Origin: Spirochaetota bacterium
GTDB lineage: Bacteria; Spirochaetota; UBA4802; UB4802
Assembly (NCBI GenBank): GCA_029907515.1
Contig: JARYLT010000001.1
Coordinates: forward strand, 35,701 to 99,700
Direction of reading: 5' to 3'
DNA length: 64,000 bases
This document shows positions 54,434 to 63,928 of this stretch, in pieces (the first letter of the stretch is position 1; each line of letters begins with the position of its first letter). The notes beneath the pieces are model-generated. The model made no database searches, was not told the origin of the DNA, and saw nothing but the letters and a program-made list of their open reading frames with translations. A program made the position numbers and the translations under genes.

Positions 54434-55420
54434 TCACTTTTCCATATGTGCTCTGAATGCTTTTAAATCTTTGGGGCTGTCAATGTCATTTTCCCAATGG
54501 GCAGCATTATTCCTGATATGATAGATATAGCCGCCAAAGTTGGATAAATCCAGTTTGTAGACCCGTTCAATAACATCAATAACAGCACGGTAAAATTTTT
54601 CCTCCTCAAGGCAGCGCTGCTTTACCTGCCTAATGACATCAAAATTTTTTGTTCTCCATAAGTAGTACAATATTCTGGAAAAAATATTGGGCGATAGTGC
54701 CTTGCGTAATCCATAGAAGAAATCAATAATCTGGTATTCAACTATTGAATCAATTGAGTGATGCTTAATAATAGCAGCAGAATTGCCAATGCGTGCTTCA
54801 AATGTATCAAAACCAACAAAGTATTTATGTTTCCCCTTATGTTCGCCACGTTTGATTACTTTCATACGGTGGTGTAGCCATGTATCCTTTGCAACATCCT
54901 GATATTCCACAATGCTATAAATTAAATGAGCTATCGCCCCCCGATAATCTTTTGCCTTCCCTATAATACTATCATACTCATGGTTAATCCACTCAACATC
55001 CTGTGCGGTGATACGTGGGGTATCACCAAAAAAAATATCAAGCCGCTGGCCATAGTCAATGTAGTTGAAATAAAAATCTTTTAAATGTCCGCCAACTGAC
55101 TGTTTCATCTGCAACACGGTGAGGTTTTTGTATTTTTTAGTATCAATGGCATCGGTAAAGTTTTGTACGTCATTGTACACATAGATTTTTTCATACAGTG
55201 GTTTACCGTGTTTTTTGGCGTGGTAGATGGCATCAAGCACATACTGAATAACAGGCTTGCCGGCAAGTGTTTGCAAAAATTTATTTTTGCCAATATAAAT
55301 AACATCGCCGTCGTAGGCTTCAATGAGCTGCTTTTTGCGCTTGATCATGGTTTTACGGTCAAGCTTGTCAAAGCCAGCAAGGATGAGGGCAATTGGCTTT
55401 TGTGTATTTCCTTTTGGCAT
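54434..55420 (-). CDS. MobA-like/sugar-nucleotidyltransferase-fold protein
   Basis: A 328-residue protein with an NTP-transferase-like N-terminal half. KFLQTLAGKPVIQYVLDAIY resembles the substrate/metal region of GlmU- and MobA-type enzymes, and IFFGDTPRITAQDVEWI resembles their central GD block. The end has ENDIDSPKDLKAF, the typical DIDTPEDL closing motif. The N-terminal nucleotide loop (LILAGFDKLDRKTMIKRKKQ) is unlike the usual GGxGxR, so activity is uncertain. It stands alone, divergent from a protease gene. Sugar activation or a kinase-less variant is possible. Confidence 0.7.
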   Translation of the reverse strand: MPKGNTQKPIALILAGFDKLDRKTMIKRKKQLIEAYDGDVIYIGKNKFLQTLAGKPVIQYVLDAIYHAKKHGKPLYEKIYVYNDVQNFTDAIDTKKYKNLTVLQMKQSVGGHLKDFYFNYIDYGQRLDIFFGDTPRITAQDVEWINHEYDSIIGKAKDYRGAIAHLIYSIVEYQDVAKDTWLHHRMKVIKRGEHKGKHKYFVGFDTFEARIGNSAAIIKHHSIDSIVEYQIIDFFYGLRKALSPNIFSRILYYLWRTKNFDVIRQVKQRCLEEEKFYRAVIDVIERVYKLDLSNFGGYIYHIRNNAAHWENDIDSPKDLKAFRAHMEK

Positions 55421-55547
55421 GATAGTATCCGGCTATACAATTATTAATACACAAGTAAACGCATGTCATGTATCAGTCAAGCCTTTAATGGTAACTATCC
55501 GTAATGCCATAGTGATGAATACGGTGGGAATAAAAATATAAATATAA

Positions 55548-55576
55548 TTGCAATTTAACTTGACAGCCGGTATATT
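55548..55576 (+). promoter_or_regulatory. Promoter of the protease gene
   Basis: TTGCAA (55548-55553) and TATATT (55571-55576) are separated by 17 bases, about 60 bases before the start codon. A separate TTGACA lies between them without a matching -10. Confidence 0.45.
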
Positions 55577-55637
55577 AAATATGAAGAAATAAACCCTGAA
55601 CTTTACTAAACTCTGCAAAAAGAATATAGAGGTACCA

Positions 55638-57611
55638 ATGAAAAAACTGTTGATACTACTGTTAGCAGGATTTGTGGCATGTGCTACCGGGGCAAATACC
55701 ACTAAAACAAAATCCTTATCCAACGACCTTAAAAATCTTGTCAATGAATCATGCTTTGAGGTTGTTGTCAATAAACCGGAAAAAGATACCCTGACATACG
55801 AAAAAGAGCTGCCATGGCATCTGATACCGTACAATATACGGGTTGATAAATACTATTCAATTGGAACTGCATTTGCTATCTCCCCTACTGAGCTTTTAAC
55901 TGCTTTTCATGTGCTGGATTTGAAGACTGATTCGCTCATCTATAAAGATTTTTACATCCGTGATTCACAGGGCAATGTGTATGAAGTTGATAAAATTTTA
56001 GCGTTTGATAGTCACCGGGATTTTATACGCTTTACGGTTAAAAATAAGACATTTGCAAAATATTTAAAACTAAAAGAAAATTATACTATTGGCGATAGTG
56101 TCTTTGCAGTTGGCAATGCCTATGGTGAAGGTATTGTCATGCGCCAGGGCGAGCTTATTGGCACATACCCTGAACCGGAAGATGGAAAATTTAATTTATT
56201 GAAAAGCTCATCCGATGTCAATTTTGGAAACAGTGGCGGCCCCCTTGTTGATGATCAGGCTAATTGTATTGGCATTGTCATTCAGCGCAAAGATAATATT
56301 GCCTATTCATTGCCGGTGGCTGAGGTTCTAAAAACCGGCAATCGTGGTATTTTCCACGTGCGTATGAATTTTGGTTTTACGCTGCTTCCGGAAAAGACTA
56401 TGGTGAAGGATTTTGACGATGAACTATCGCTTCCAAAAGGATATAAAGAAATTAAAAAATTGTTCAATGAGCGTTTTAAAAAATTTTATGTTTCAACAAT
56501 GGATGAACTTCTGAAAGGGCAGGGCAGAGGAATGTTCCCTGAGGGTGAGGAATCGCTTATCCCACTTTTTGATTTTACCGATAGTTACTTTTTACAGGTG
56601 AATTATTTAAGCAAGGATAACAACAAATGGACTATCTCCAATATTGAATATAAAGAAACAAAGATACATGGCAATGGCGTTATCCGCATGGCTAATCCTG
56701 ATAAGCGTTTGCTGTTTATTGATATTTCGCGCCCAGATGATGTCAGCTTGCAGGATATGCTGAAAGACCCCAAAGTGGGGATGAAACTTGTCCTTGAAGG
56801 GCAGAGTATAACCCGCGATTTTGGCGATGTCAAAACGCGAATACTATCACTGGGTGATCCACTGGCAGTTGAATACCATACCGATACATACGGCCGTAAA
56901 TGGCGGCTGTGTACATGGGTGCTGGAATATTCTGATGAAGCTGTCATAAGCTGTGCAACACCTACACCTGAAGGCATGTCGGCGGTGGTTTTTGTATGTG
57001 AAACATCTGAAATTGAATTCTGGAAATATGATGCGCTGAAACTCCTGGATTATGTACAGATATCATACTATGGAAGATTGAAAGACTGGAAAGAGTTTTT
57101 AACTGGTAATACATTGCTGCCAAAAGCATTAAGCGGGGTCAAGTTTGATTATTCAGTGGAAAGAGGATTCCAGTTTGGTGCCGGTATGTTTTCTATTTCG
57201 GCAACAAATGATGTTATTGCAATCAATGATGATGTACGTATGGGTATCAATTTTGGATATATAAAGCAGTCCACAGGCACAGAATGGGCAATACGCCGTG
57301 TCATGTTAAGTGAATATCAGAAAGATAATTACTTTGTACTGGTAAACTGGGTTGCACCCGATACCAGGTTGCCAAAGGATTATATTAATTACTGGGAAAG
57401 CATTGTCAATGCTGAGCATCCGTATACCATGAAGCCATTTACAAGCGATAACTCCACCAAAATAGCTGCCGTGGTTAAGAAGATTCAGGAAAAACCTGAA
57501 AAAGTTAAGAAGCTGTACACGCTGTTTTTGGGGAAAGCCGGAAAAGTGGAAGAAGACAGAATGATTCAGGATTTCAAAAAACTCATGAACGGGATTGTTA
57601 TTAATGAATAA
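55638..57611 (+). CDS. Lipoprotein trypsin-like serine protease
   Basis: A 657-residue exported protein with a lipobox FVAC (Cys15) and an S1C/HtrA-like trypsin fold. The catalytic triad is His91 (TAFHVL), Asp128 (SHRDFIRF) and Ser199 (GNSGGPLV). No PDZ domain is recognisable, and the 430 residues after the protease are unassigned, with some beta-rich parts. TAGAGGT precedes the start. It is flanked by a divergent transferase and a transposase. A role in degrading or processing envelope proteins is expected. Confidence 0.83.
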   Translation: MKKLLILLLAGFVACATGANTTKTKSLSNDLKNLVNESCFEVVVNKPEKDTLTYEKELPWHLIPYNIRVDKYYSIGTAFAISPTELLTAFHVLDLKTDSLIYKDFYIRDSQGNVYEVDKILAFDSHRDFIRFTVKNKTFAKYLKLKENYTIGDSVFAVGNAYGEGIVMRQGELIGTYPEPEDGKFNLLKSSSDVNFGNSGGPLVDDQANCIGIVIQRKDNIAYSLPVAEVLKTGNRGIFHVRMNFGFTLLPEKTMVKDFDDELSLPKGYKEIKKLFNERFKKFYVSTMDELLKGQGRGMFPEGEESLIPLFDFTDSYFLQVNYLSKDNNKWTISNIEYKETKIHGNGVIRMANPDKRLLFIDISRPDDVSLQDMLKDPKVGMKLVLEGQSITRDFGDVKTRILSLGDPLAVEYHTDTYGRKWRLCTWVLEYSDEAVISCATPTPEGMSAVVFVCETSEIEFWKYDALKLLDYVQISYYGRLKDWKEFLTGNTLLPKALSGVKFDYSVERGFQFGAGMFSISATNDVIAINDDVRMGINFGYIKQSTGTEWAIRRVMLSEYQKDNYFVLVNWVAPDTRLPKDYINYWESIVNAEHPYTMKPFTSDNSTKIAAVVKKIQEKPEKVKKLYTLFLGKAGKVEEDRMIQDFKKLMNGIVINE

Positions 57612-57623
57612 TTGAATACAATT

Positions 57624-57650
57624 ATAGCCGCGTATGTGTCACGCGGCTAT
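57624..57650. repeat. Hairpin in the transposase left flank (first of the set)
   Basis: ATAGCCGCGT (57624-57633) and its complement (57641-57650) with a 7-base loop. Further hairpins follow at 57686-57702, 57714-57732 and 57751-57773, the last with a perfect 10-bp stem and GGA loop. Confidence 0.75.
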
Positions 57651-57775
57651 ATGTTAGATTTAAGTGTAAATACATAGTTTTACTATAATCCCGAAGGGAT
57701 TAAATAGTAATAGCTCCGTATGTAATGCGGAGAAAATAAATCAAAAACTTTTTCAACCCTGGAAGGGTTGAAATT

Positions 57776-58222
57776 TTATAATACAAATTTTTCGTCAAAA
57801 ATAATTCCGTGTTCTACTAAAAGTTCAATAAACTCGTCTCTGAAACTTTTTATTTTATGATGTGATTCTTGATTTTTTATATAGGCGATAAGATTATCTT
57901 TCGCTTCAATTGAGTAAGTAAATGCTCCATAACCATTCTGCCATCCTATAAAGTTTGGGAATAGATGATTTTCTTTAATAAATTTTGAACTTGCCAATTT
58001 TATATCTTTTACTAAATCTGCCAATGATTGCGACGGGTGAAGATGAAATAATATATGAACATGATTGTCTATGCCATTTATTTGGTATAGGTGGCAATTT
58101 TTATTTTTTAATATACCAGTAATATATTGATATAATTTAGGCCTATTTTCTTTTAATAATATCATTTCCTGATATTTTGTGCTGAATACTAATTGATATA
58201 ATATTTGTGTGTATGTGCTCAT
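57776..58222 (-). mobile_element. IS200/REP-associated Y1 transposase
   Basis: A 148-residue single-strand transposase of the Y1 (Transposase_17) family. The HUH motif is HVH at 54-56 (NHVHILFHL), and the catalytic Tyr is Tyr114 in NLIAYIKNQESHH. WQNGYGAFTYSI and SFRDEFIELL are the usual family blocks. No ribosome site is visible. It is intact and is flanked on both sides by short palindromes that are typical recognition structures for such enzymes. It is probably a REP-associated, non-autonomous-moving or domesticated transposase, as no partner tnpB is present. Confidence 0.88.
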
Positions 58223-58318
58223 ATCAAATTTTATTGGTTGTTAATGCTTTGAGATATTATGATATATATTTAATATGTTGAAGATGTATAGTACATTAAA
58301 AATTCTGTCAATTATATT

Positions 58319-58401
58319 AAACCCCTTTGGGGTTTTGTGTATTGATGATTAATAACCACGGATTACATCCATGGCTATTCATATTTAATCGCTTCGCGAT
58401 T
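58319..58401. repeat. Hairpins in the transposase right flank
   Basis: Three in a row: AAACCCC/GGGGTTT with TTT loop (58319-58335), CCACGGAT/ATCCATGG with one mismatch (58356-58374), and AATCGC/GCGATT with TTC loop (58387-58401). Their loop size resembles the left-flank hairpins, but their sequences differ. Confidence 0.7.
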
Positions 58402-58411
58402 GTAAAAAATA

Positions 58412-59869
58412 TTATTCATCAGAAGAAATTACCTGTGCCAGGCGCTGCGCTGTCTTTTGCTTTTCCTTCACGTTGGATTCGCGTGCTATCATAATGCGCT
58501 GTGCCTGTGGCGAACCTGCCCCGTGCATTGATTCGGTTAAATACCCTACCGCAGCTGTTCCCATGGTAATATTTTCTATTAAGCGCAGGATACGTATCCG
58601 GTGTTCGGTAGGGATATCGCTTTTTGCTTTGAAATATTTTTTAATCCATTTGCCTGCTTCCGGATGATTGAGGTCATCAGCTGAGGGTAAAGTAACCAGT
58701 GCACCACCAGCTATGTCTTGAGCTAACCGTGCTATCTCATATGGAAAGCGCGTGACATTCTGCTTATGCACATTGGCAAGCAGGGTGTTAACCATATAGG
58801 TGCCGGGCTCTTCACGCTTGCCTTCTGAGGCACAGGCGATACATCCGCAATACAGCGTTTCATTCAGGTGTATCATCTCAATGATCTTATCTTTCACATG
58901 CGATGCTTTGTCAATGCCGTTGTACTCGGCTATTGTCTGTGTTGCACCAATCAGCACATCTCCCACGCCAACCTTGCAGGCATAACTCTGGCGGTGGTAT
59001 GAGGCAAAGCGTTCCACTAAGTGACCTGCAAAGTCATATTCTTTGTACATAAAGACTCTATCCCAGGGTACAAACACATCATCAAATACTATCAGCGCTT
59101 CATGTCCACCAAACAGAGCATTTCCCTGATCTATACTATATTTTTCTAACTTACGGGTGTCACAGGACTGCCGTCCATAGATGTAAATAATCCCTTCAGC
59201 ATCAGCCGGTACTGCAAAGGACACAGCCCAGTCCCTGTCTTCAGGGCGCATGGCGATAGTTGGCATGACAATAACTTCATGTGAATTCAGAGCACCGGTT
59301 TGATGAGCCTTTGCACCGCGCACAATAATGCCGTCTTTAGTTTCTTTTACCACATGCAGGTACAGATCAGGATCTTCCTGTTTATGAGGTGGCAGTGAAC
59401 GATCTCCTTTGGGATCGGTCATTGCACCATCACATACCAGGTCATTATCCTGCACATACTGTAAATATTTTAAAAAGCGCTGATAATATTGTGTGCCGTA
59501 TTTCTGATCAATTGCATATGTTGTCATTGATAGTGCATTGAGCGCATCCATACCTACACAGCGCTGGAAGCAGCATCCCGTCTTTGCTCCAAGCAAACGC
59601 CCCATCTTGCTTTTTTTCACCAGATCATCAATGCTCTGATGAATATGGGTAAAACGGTTTATGACATTGCCGGTTATATGTGATGTAGCTGTCATGATAT
59701 CTCTGTATTCTTCTTTTTGAGCAAGGGCGTACGTCATAGCAACAGCATTAAGTGATGGTTTGATGATGGGATTATCAACGGTATTATCAATTTTCTGACC
59801 AAAAAGATACACGGTTCGCTTTAATGCTTTAATACTTTCAATATATTCGGCAGGGGTTTTAAGTGGCAT
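58412..59869 (-). CDS. abfD: 4-hydroxybutyryl-CoA dehydratase / vinylacetyl-CoA isomerase
   Basis: A 485-residue FAD and [4Fe-4S] radical enzyme that converts 4-hydroxybutyryl-CoA to crotonyl-CoA. It belongs to the 4-hydroxyphenylacetate 3-hydroxylase fold. Cluster ligands match the Clostridium enzyme in type: Cys100 and Cys104 (CCFQRC) and His292 and Cys298 (YHRQSYACK). The clostridial numbers I recall are Cys99, Cys103, His292 and Cys299, so the His-Cys spacing here seems one residue shorter. Flavin-binding RGAKAHQTGALNSHE and the strand VFDDVFVPWDRVF are present. GGAG precedes the ATG at 59869; a longer reading lacks one. Confidence 0.9.
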   Translation of the reverse strand: MPLKTPAEYIESIKALKRTVYLFGQKIDNTVDNPIIKPSLNAVAMTYALAQKEEYRDIMTATSHITGNVINRFTHIHQSIDDLVKKSKMGRLLGAKTGCCFQRCVGMDALNALSMTTYAIDQKYGTQYYQRFLKYLQYVQDNDLVCDGAMTDPKGDRSLPPHKQEDPDLYLHVVKETKDGIIVRGAKAHQTGALNSHEVIVMPTIAMRPEDRDWAVSFAVPADAEGIIYIYGRQSCDTRKLEKYSIDQGNALFGGHEALIVFDDVFVPWDRVFMYKEYDFAGHLVERFASYHRQSYACKVGVGDVLIGATQTIAEYNGIDKASHVKDKIIEMIHLNETLYCGCIACASEGKREEPGTYMVNTLLANVHKQNVTRFPYEIARLAQDIAGGALVTLPSADDLNHPEAGKWIKKYFKAKSDIPTEHRIRILRLIENITMGTAAVGYLTESMHGAGSPQAQRIMIARESNVKEKQKTAQRLAQVISSDE

Positions 59870-59907
59870 AGGTAATCTCCTTTCTAAAAGGTTAATGTAC
59901 ATTCATA

Positions 59908-59935
59908 AATGTAGCAGATACAGGATAATTGTCAA
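59908..59935 (-). promoter_or_regulatory. Promoter of the abfD gene
   Basis: On the reverse strand TTGACA (59935-59930) and TACATT (59913-59908) are 16 bases apart, about 40 bases upstream of the start codon. Confidence 0.5.
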
Positions 59936-59956
59936 TAAAAATTGGAAAAATATTTT

Positions 59957-60694
59957 TCATGGATGCAGTTTAAGCCATGACACTATGTATTGCAAGATTA
60001 ATTCAACATGCCTTTGTGCTGTTAATGTATGGTCGCCGTCAGGGATGATGTGCATGGTATGGGGTACGCATAGATTCTTCTGAATATCATGGGCATGAGC
60101 TACTGGCACCACATCGTCATTCTGCCCGTGAATAATACACACGGGGATGTCAACGCGGGGAATAAGTTTTATCAGGTTAATGGTATTCATCTGTTGCAAC
60201 GATTGTGCATCAATTGTGTATTCGCCAACGGTTACATAATTACCCGAGACCCCTTGCGGAGCTATCGCCCTGACTAAATGATTTAGATGCACAGGTGTTG
60301 CTATAAGGCTTAAGCTTTTTAAAGGAAAAATGTATGGCACAGTTGCTGCATAGTACAGCGCTATAGCACCACCCATACTTGAACCAATAATATGAAGGTT
60401 AGGGTTGTAGGTATTGGCGGCGTATTCCAGCACTGCATTGAGTTCATCTGCACACTGTGGCAGCTCAATCGTAAGGGCGTTGCCGGTTGTATAGTAACGA
60501 GTGTATCCGTAGCTGAAACTTATCACCGTATAGCCGCTATCATGAAGGGCTGGTGCTATCTGATGTATCTTGTAGGCATCTTTGGAAGAAAAAAGCCCAT
60601 GGCTGTACACAATGGTACCCACACTTTGGGCACAGGAATATACAACTGCATCTATGGGGTCTTTATACGGAATAGTAATTGTGCGATAGCTCAT
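59957..60694 (-). CDS. Alpha/beta hydrolase
   Basis: A 245-residue serine hydrolase. The nucleophile elbow is IIGSSMGGAIALYYA, the acid is in ICIHGQNDDVVPVAHA, and the catalytic His is in DGDHTLTAQRHVEL. There is no signal peptide. The early segment VYSHGLFSSKDAYKIHQIAP holds the oxyanion-hole residues. It starts five bases after the stop of a small exported protein gene, so the two are co-transcribed. Esterase, thioesterase or peptidase activity is possible. Confidence 0.85.
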   Translation of the reverse strand: MSYRTITIPYKDPIDAVVYSCAQSVGTIVYSHGLFSSKDAYKIHQIAPALHDSGYTVISFSYGYTRYYTTGNALTIELPQCADELNAVLEYAANTYNPNLHIIGSSMGGAIALYYAATVPYIFPLKSLSLIATPVHLNHLVRAIAPQGVSGNYVTVGEYTIDAQSLQQMNTINLIKLIPRVDIPVCIIHGQNDDVVPVAHAHDIQKNLCVPHTMHIIPDGDHTLTAQRHVELILQYIVSWLKLHP

Positions 60695-60699
60695 GGTGG

Positions 60700-61149
60700 T
60701 TACATGCGCTGCAATAGAATGACTGGTTCAAAATATCCTTCAGAATTAATTCCATCAATGACAATGGACAGCGGTTTTAATTCAAGCATTTTTTTGTTGT
60801 TTTTGGTTATCAATGTAGCATTAAAAAGGAAGTATGAAGATTTTACCTGAGCAAAGCCAGTAGTGGTATTGACATTACAGCAACTATCGGCATTTTTCAT
60901 CTGGTTAATGTTAATGCGAATGGTTTGTGGATTGTCAAATGTATATACACCTTTGAAGACAACGGCATTGGTCTGCATGTAGATAATGCACACTGCCTGG
61001 TAATTTTTATAGAATCTGAATTCATATCCATAGTTGCCACGGTAGAGTAATTGCCATATACCATGAATGTCAGTAAACTGAAGTGCATGCGTGGCGATAG
61101 TTACTGTTAATACAAAAAATAGTGTTAAATATAGTCGAAATGATTGCAT
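60700..61149 (-). CDS. Small exported protein, unknown
   Basis: A 149-residue protein with a signal peptide (YLTLFFVLTVTIATHA, likely cut before LQF). The mature part is beta-rich (IWQLLYRGNYGYEFRFYKN, VVFKGVYTFDNPQTIRININ), with a lipocalin-like alternation of strands and a CC pair (ADSCCNVN). It heads the transcript of the alpha/beta hydrolase. Function is unknown. Confidence 0.7.
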   Translation of the reverse strand: MQSFRLYLTLFFVLTVTIATHALQFTDIHGIWQLLYRGNYGYEFRFYKNYQAVCIIYMQTNAVVFKGVYTFDNPQTIRININQMKNADSCCNVNTTTGFAQVKSSYFLFNATLITKNNKKMLELKPLSIVIDGINSEGYFEPVILLQRM

Positions 61150-61263
61150 AATTTATAAAACCTTCATATTTTTTCTAATTAAAATGGAAAAACTTTCAAG
61201 TAAAAATTTTTTTAATTATATATTATGCACACAGTATTATGTATGAGATGAATGCTTTACAAT

Positions 61264-62643
61264 TTACAGCCAAAAACGTGTTAAAAGAAAATCTCTATAG
61301 CCACCACTTCCATAATAGCCAACTATTGTTATAAGATCATTGCTGTTTATAGTTGAACTTGATAAGCGGGGAGAATCAAGATGAAAATTATTGAAAACGG
61401 ATCCATAAGATCCAAAACTACTCTCAAGATTGCCTTGTGAAGTTATTTTAATTAAGACTAATCCCTGATCATAACCCCCCGATATAATTATTGAGCCATC
61501 TGTTAATAAATGTATATTATTGGTATAACAACCCGATTTGTGAGCAAAAGAAAATTCAGATAGACCATTAGTGCCAAAGTCAGAATCTAACGTTCCATTT
61601 TCATTATATCGTGTTATAGCAAAATCTGCTGATTTTGGAATCCCTGATAAAAGGATTTTATTGTCTGATTGGATTGCAACACAATATGCTTCTTTTATAG
61701 ATTGGTTGATAATTTTACCGGAAATGCCAAAATTATTATCTAATTGTCCAATTTCATTTAAACGAACAACTAAGGATGATTCCGGAGTATAACCCTCAAA
61801 AGTTTTGGTACCCATACATCCTGAAACTACAATTTTGCCATCGTTTTGAAGAGCAATATCGTGAGCTATTGTTACATTGTCAGCATTGTCAGGATCTACA
61901 ATAACATAACCATTGTTTCCAAAAGTAGAATCGATAGTTCCATTAGTATTGAATCTAATTACTACAAAGCGATGTTTATCATCGTTATTTTCACTACTAC
62001 CTGCAACAATTATTTTATTATCATCAGGTTGAATAACAACTTTGTTTGCCATTTCGAATGGTTTTTCTAAATTATAAGTATTATTAATTACAATTCCATT
62101 GTTACCAAAGCTTGTGTCACGAGATCCATCTGGATTATAACGCAAAATTATAATATTACTGGTGTTTGTTAAGAGCATATTGGAACCAGGTAATATTTCA
62201 GTATATGTTTCAATACGACCGGCAACTACTATTTTACCATCATTTTGTAAAGCAACTGAAAATGCCCGACTACCTTTTGTATTATTAAAATCTTCTATAA
62301 TTATTCCTCTGTTGCCAAAACTTTTATCAATGCTTCCATTTTGGGTAAAGCGTGCAATAGCAATGCGGTAATATCTGTTTTGATTATTAATGGAACAACC
62401 TACAGCAATTACTTTGCCATCTGGTTGCAAAGCAATATCATATCCTGCATCATCTCCAGCATTAAAATCTGTAAATGAAGCACCACCTGTTCCAAAGTTA
62501 GTGTCGGGTAAGCCTGATAATATGTGGTTTATATCATCATTATCAATGAATGGTGAATGTATAGCATCATCGTTAAATGCATCAGAGCAGCTTACAATGC
62601 CAACAATAAAAATTATTATGACAAAATGTATAATCTTCTTCAT
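61264..62643 (-). CDS. Delta-60 repeat lipoprotein
   Basis: A 459-residue lipoprotein with a signal ending in VGIVSC. The mature part is a row of about seven delta-60 repeats of about 55 residues, recognisable by DIALQPDGKVIAVG, SVALQNDGKIVVAG and NGSIDKSFGNRGI-like blocks. The repeats should fold as a beta-propeller. AAGGT precedes the ATG. Such proteins are typically surface-exposed and their ligands unknown. It follows a candidate outer-membrane protein gene on the same strand, which suggests a shared surface role. Confidence 0.85.
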   Translation of the reverse strand: MKKIIHFVIIIFIVGIVSCSDAFNDDAIHSPFIDNDDINHILSGLPDTNFGTGGASFTDFNAGDDAGYDIALQPDGKVIAVGCSINNQNRYYRIAIARFTQNGSIDKSFGNRGIIIEDFNNTKGSRAFSVALQNDGKIVVAGRIETYTEILPGSNMLLTNTSNIIILRYNPDGSRDTSFGNNGIVINNTYNLEKPFEMANKVVIQPDDNKIIVAGSSENNDDKHRFVVIRFNTNGTIDSTFGNNGYVIVDPDNADNVTIAHDIALQNDGKIVVSGCMGTKTFEGYTPESSLVVRLNEIGQLDNNFGISGKIINQSIKEAYCVAIQSDNKILLSGIPKSADFAITRYNENGTLDSDFGTNGLSEFSFAHKSGCYTNNIHLLTDGSIIISGGYDQGLVLIKITSQGNLESSFGSYGSVFNNFHLDSPRLSSSTINSNDLITIVGYYGSGGYRDFLLTRFWL

Positions 62644-62715
62644 ATAGGAAACCTTTATACCAATTTAAATTGTGAACATGTATAATGTATATTTATAGTA
62701 GTGTAAAAATATATT

Positions 62716-63852
62716 TTAAAATTTGGCCACAAAAGATAACCACCATGAATAATATAAGTGGGCTAATGTACCATCTGTACTTTCATTTGTGTTTTCGTTT
62801 CCAGAGAATGAAATTAAATACGAATAACTTTGAATATCTATTAAAAACTTAATTTGAGATACAATAGGTTCATTAAACAAATAAATTAATCCTATTGTTG
62901 TGCATGGCGATATAATAGATAATGTTGGTGATGTAACTTTTGAAGTAAAGTTTCTATAAAGCCATTTATATGTTTGTTCATTTTTACCCAACCCAAAATA
63001 CAAAGAAAAAGAATATTTTAAATTTAAACCACTTGAAAATGTTTCTGGTTTATTTTCAAGACCTATCCCAACACTATATGTTTTGTATTTGACTAAATAA
63101 GGGAATGATTCTGCGGCAAAAAAATCATTTTGATTCTCTTCTTCTGTATTGGGGATGTATATTATCGCAGGAATATAGTAATTAAGATATCGTAATCCAA
63201 TAAAAAAATCTTCATTTTGTAATTTAAGGTATGATAATTGCTCTGTAGATAAATGATATATAAGATCAAATTGCTGCTTTTTTGTAGTAAATGGGAAGTC
63301 CCCTGTAAATTGTTTATTTAGATTAATATCGGTAAGATCAATTGAATATCTCGCTGTACCTAAAGTATAGATATCATATGAAAATTTTGATTCAAAACCT
63401 AAATATCCTACTGCAAGAAGAAAAAGATAAGAATATTTTGAATTTATACCAGAATTATTATTAAATACATCATTGCTAGTAGATTGACCACCTATCCCAA
63501 ATGAATTTTGTACTTCTCCATTAATAAAAAAATCTTTAAATGAAATGTTATACCGTAAAAATGCTAAGAACAAGGGTTGAACATTAATATCTATTTTGGA
63601 TCTGGATTTATTTATTGTGTCATTATCATAAAATATCTTGATATATTTATACCCAAATCCGGGTTCAACATTAATATTTATATAGGAATTAGTATTCGGA
63701 ATTAATGTATCTTTATTTACAATATTATCATCATTTGGTGATTCAATATTATTTGTAGTGTTATTATTTTGATAAGCAAATGTGTAAAAAGGAATACTTG
63801 CTATTACAATACAAATAATAATAGTGAAAAATAATATTTTTATTTGAGCCAT
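62716..63852 (-). CDS. Predicted outer-membrane beta-barrel protein
   Basis: A 378-residue exported protein with a signal peptide (ILFFTIIICIVIASIPFYTF then AYQ). A Asn-rich linker is followed by alternating amphipathic strands, for example YININVEPGFGYKYIKIFYD, LFLAFLRYNISFKDFFING and LKYSFSLYFGLG. The last residues SWWLSFVAKF end in Phe, the usual outer-membrane insertion signal. It is co-directional with the delta-60 lipoprotein gene downstream. The family was not recognised, and transport or adhesion roles are open. Confidence 0.7.
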   Translation of the reverse strand: MAQIKILFFTIIICIVIASIPFYTFAYQNNNTTNNIESPNDDNIVNKDTLIPNTNSYININVEPGFGYKYIKIFYDNDTINKSRSKIDINVQPLFLAFLRYNISFKDFFINGEVQNSFGIGGQSTSNDVFNNNSGINSKYSYLFLLAVGYLGFESKFSYDIYTLGTARYSIDLTDINLNKQFTGDFPFTTKKQQFDLIYHLSTEQLSYLKLQNEDFFIGLRYLNYYIPAIIYIPNTEEENQNDFFAAESFPYLVKYKTYSVGIGLENKPETFSSGLNLKYSFSLYFGLGKNEQTYKWLYRNFTSKVTSPTLSIISPCTTIGLIYLFNEPIVSQIKFLIDIQSYSYLISFSGNENTNESTDGTLAHLYYSWWLSFVAKF

Positions 63853-63928
63853 TTTGATAACCTAAGAGTGAAATTTATTTATTTGGTCAAGTCCAATTTA
63901 GTGTGTAATCCTACCAGAAACATAAAAA

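Noticed and set aside
54291-54521. Forward open frame overlapping the 3' end of the MobA-like gene
   Set aside because: Antisense shadow of a better-supported gene; no ribosome site.
57686-58401. CRISPR-like array from repeated short palindromes
   Set aside because: The hairpins differ in sequence, there are no equal-length spacers and no cas genes; they flank a Y1 transposase.
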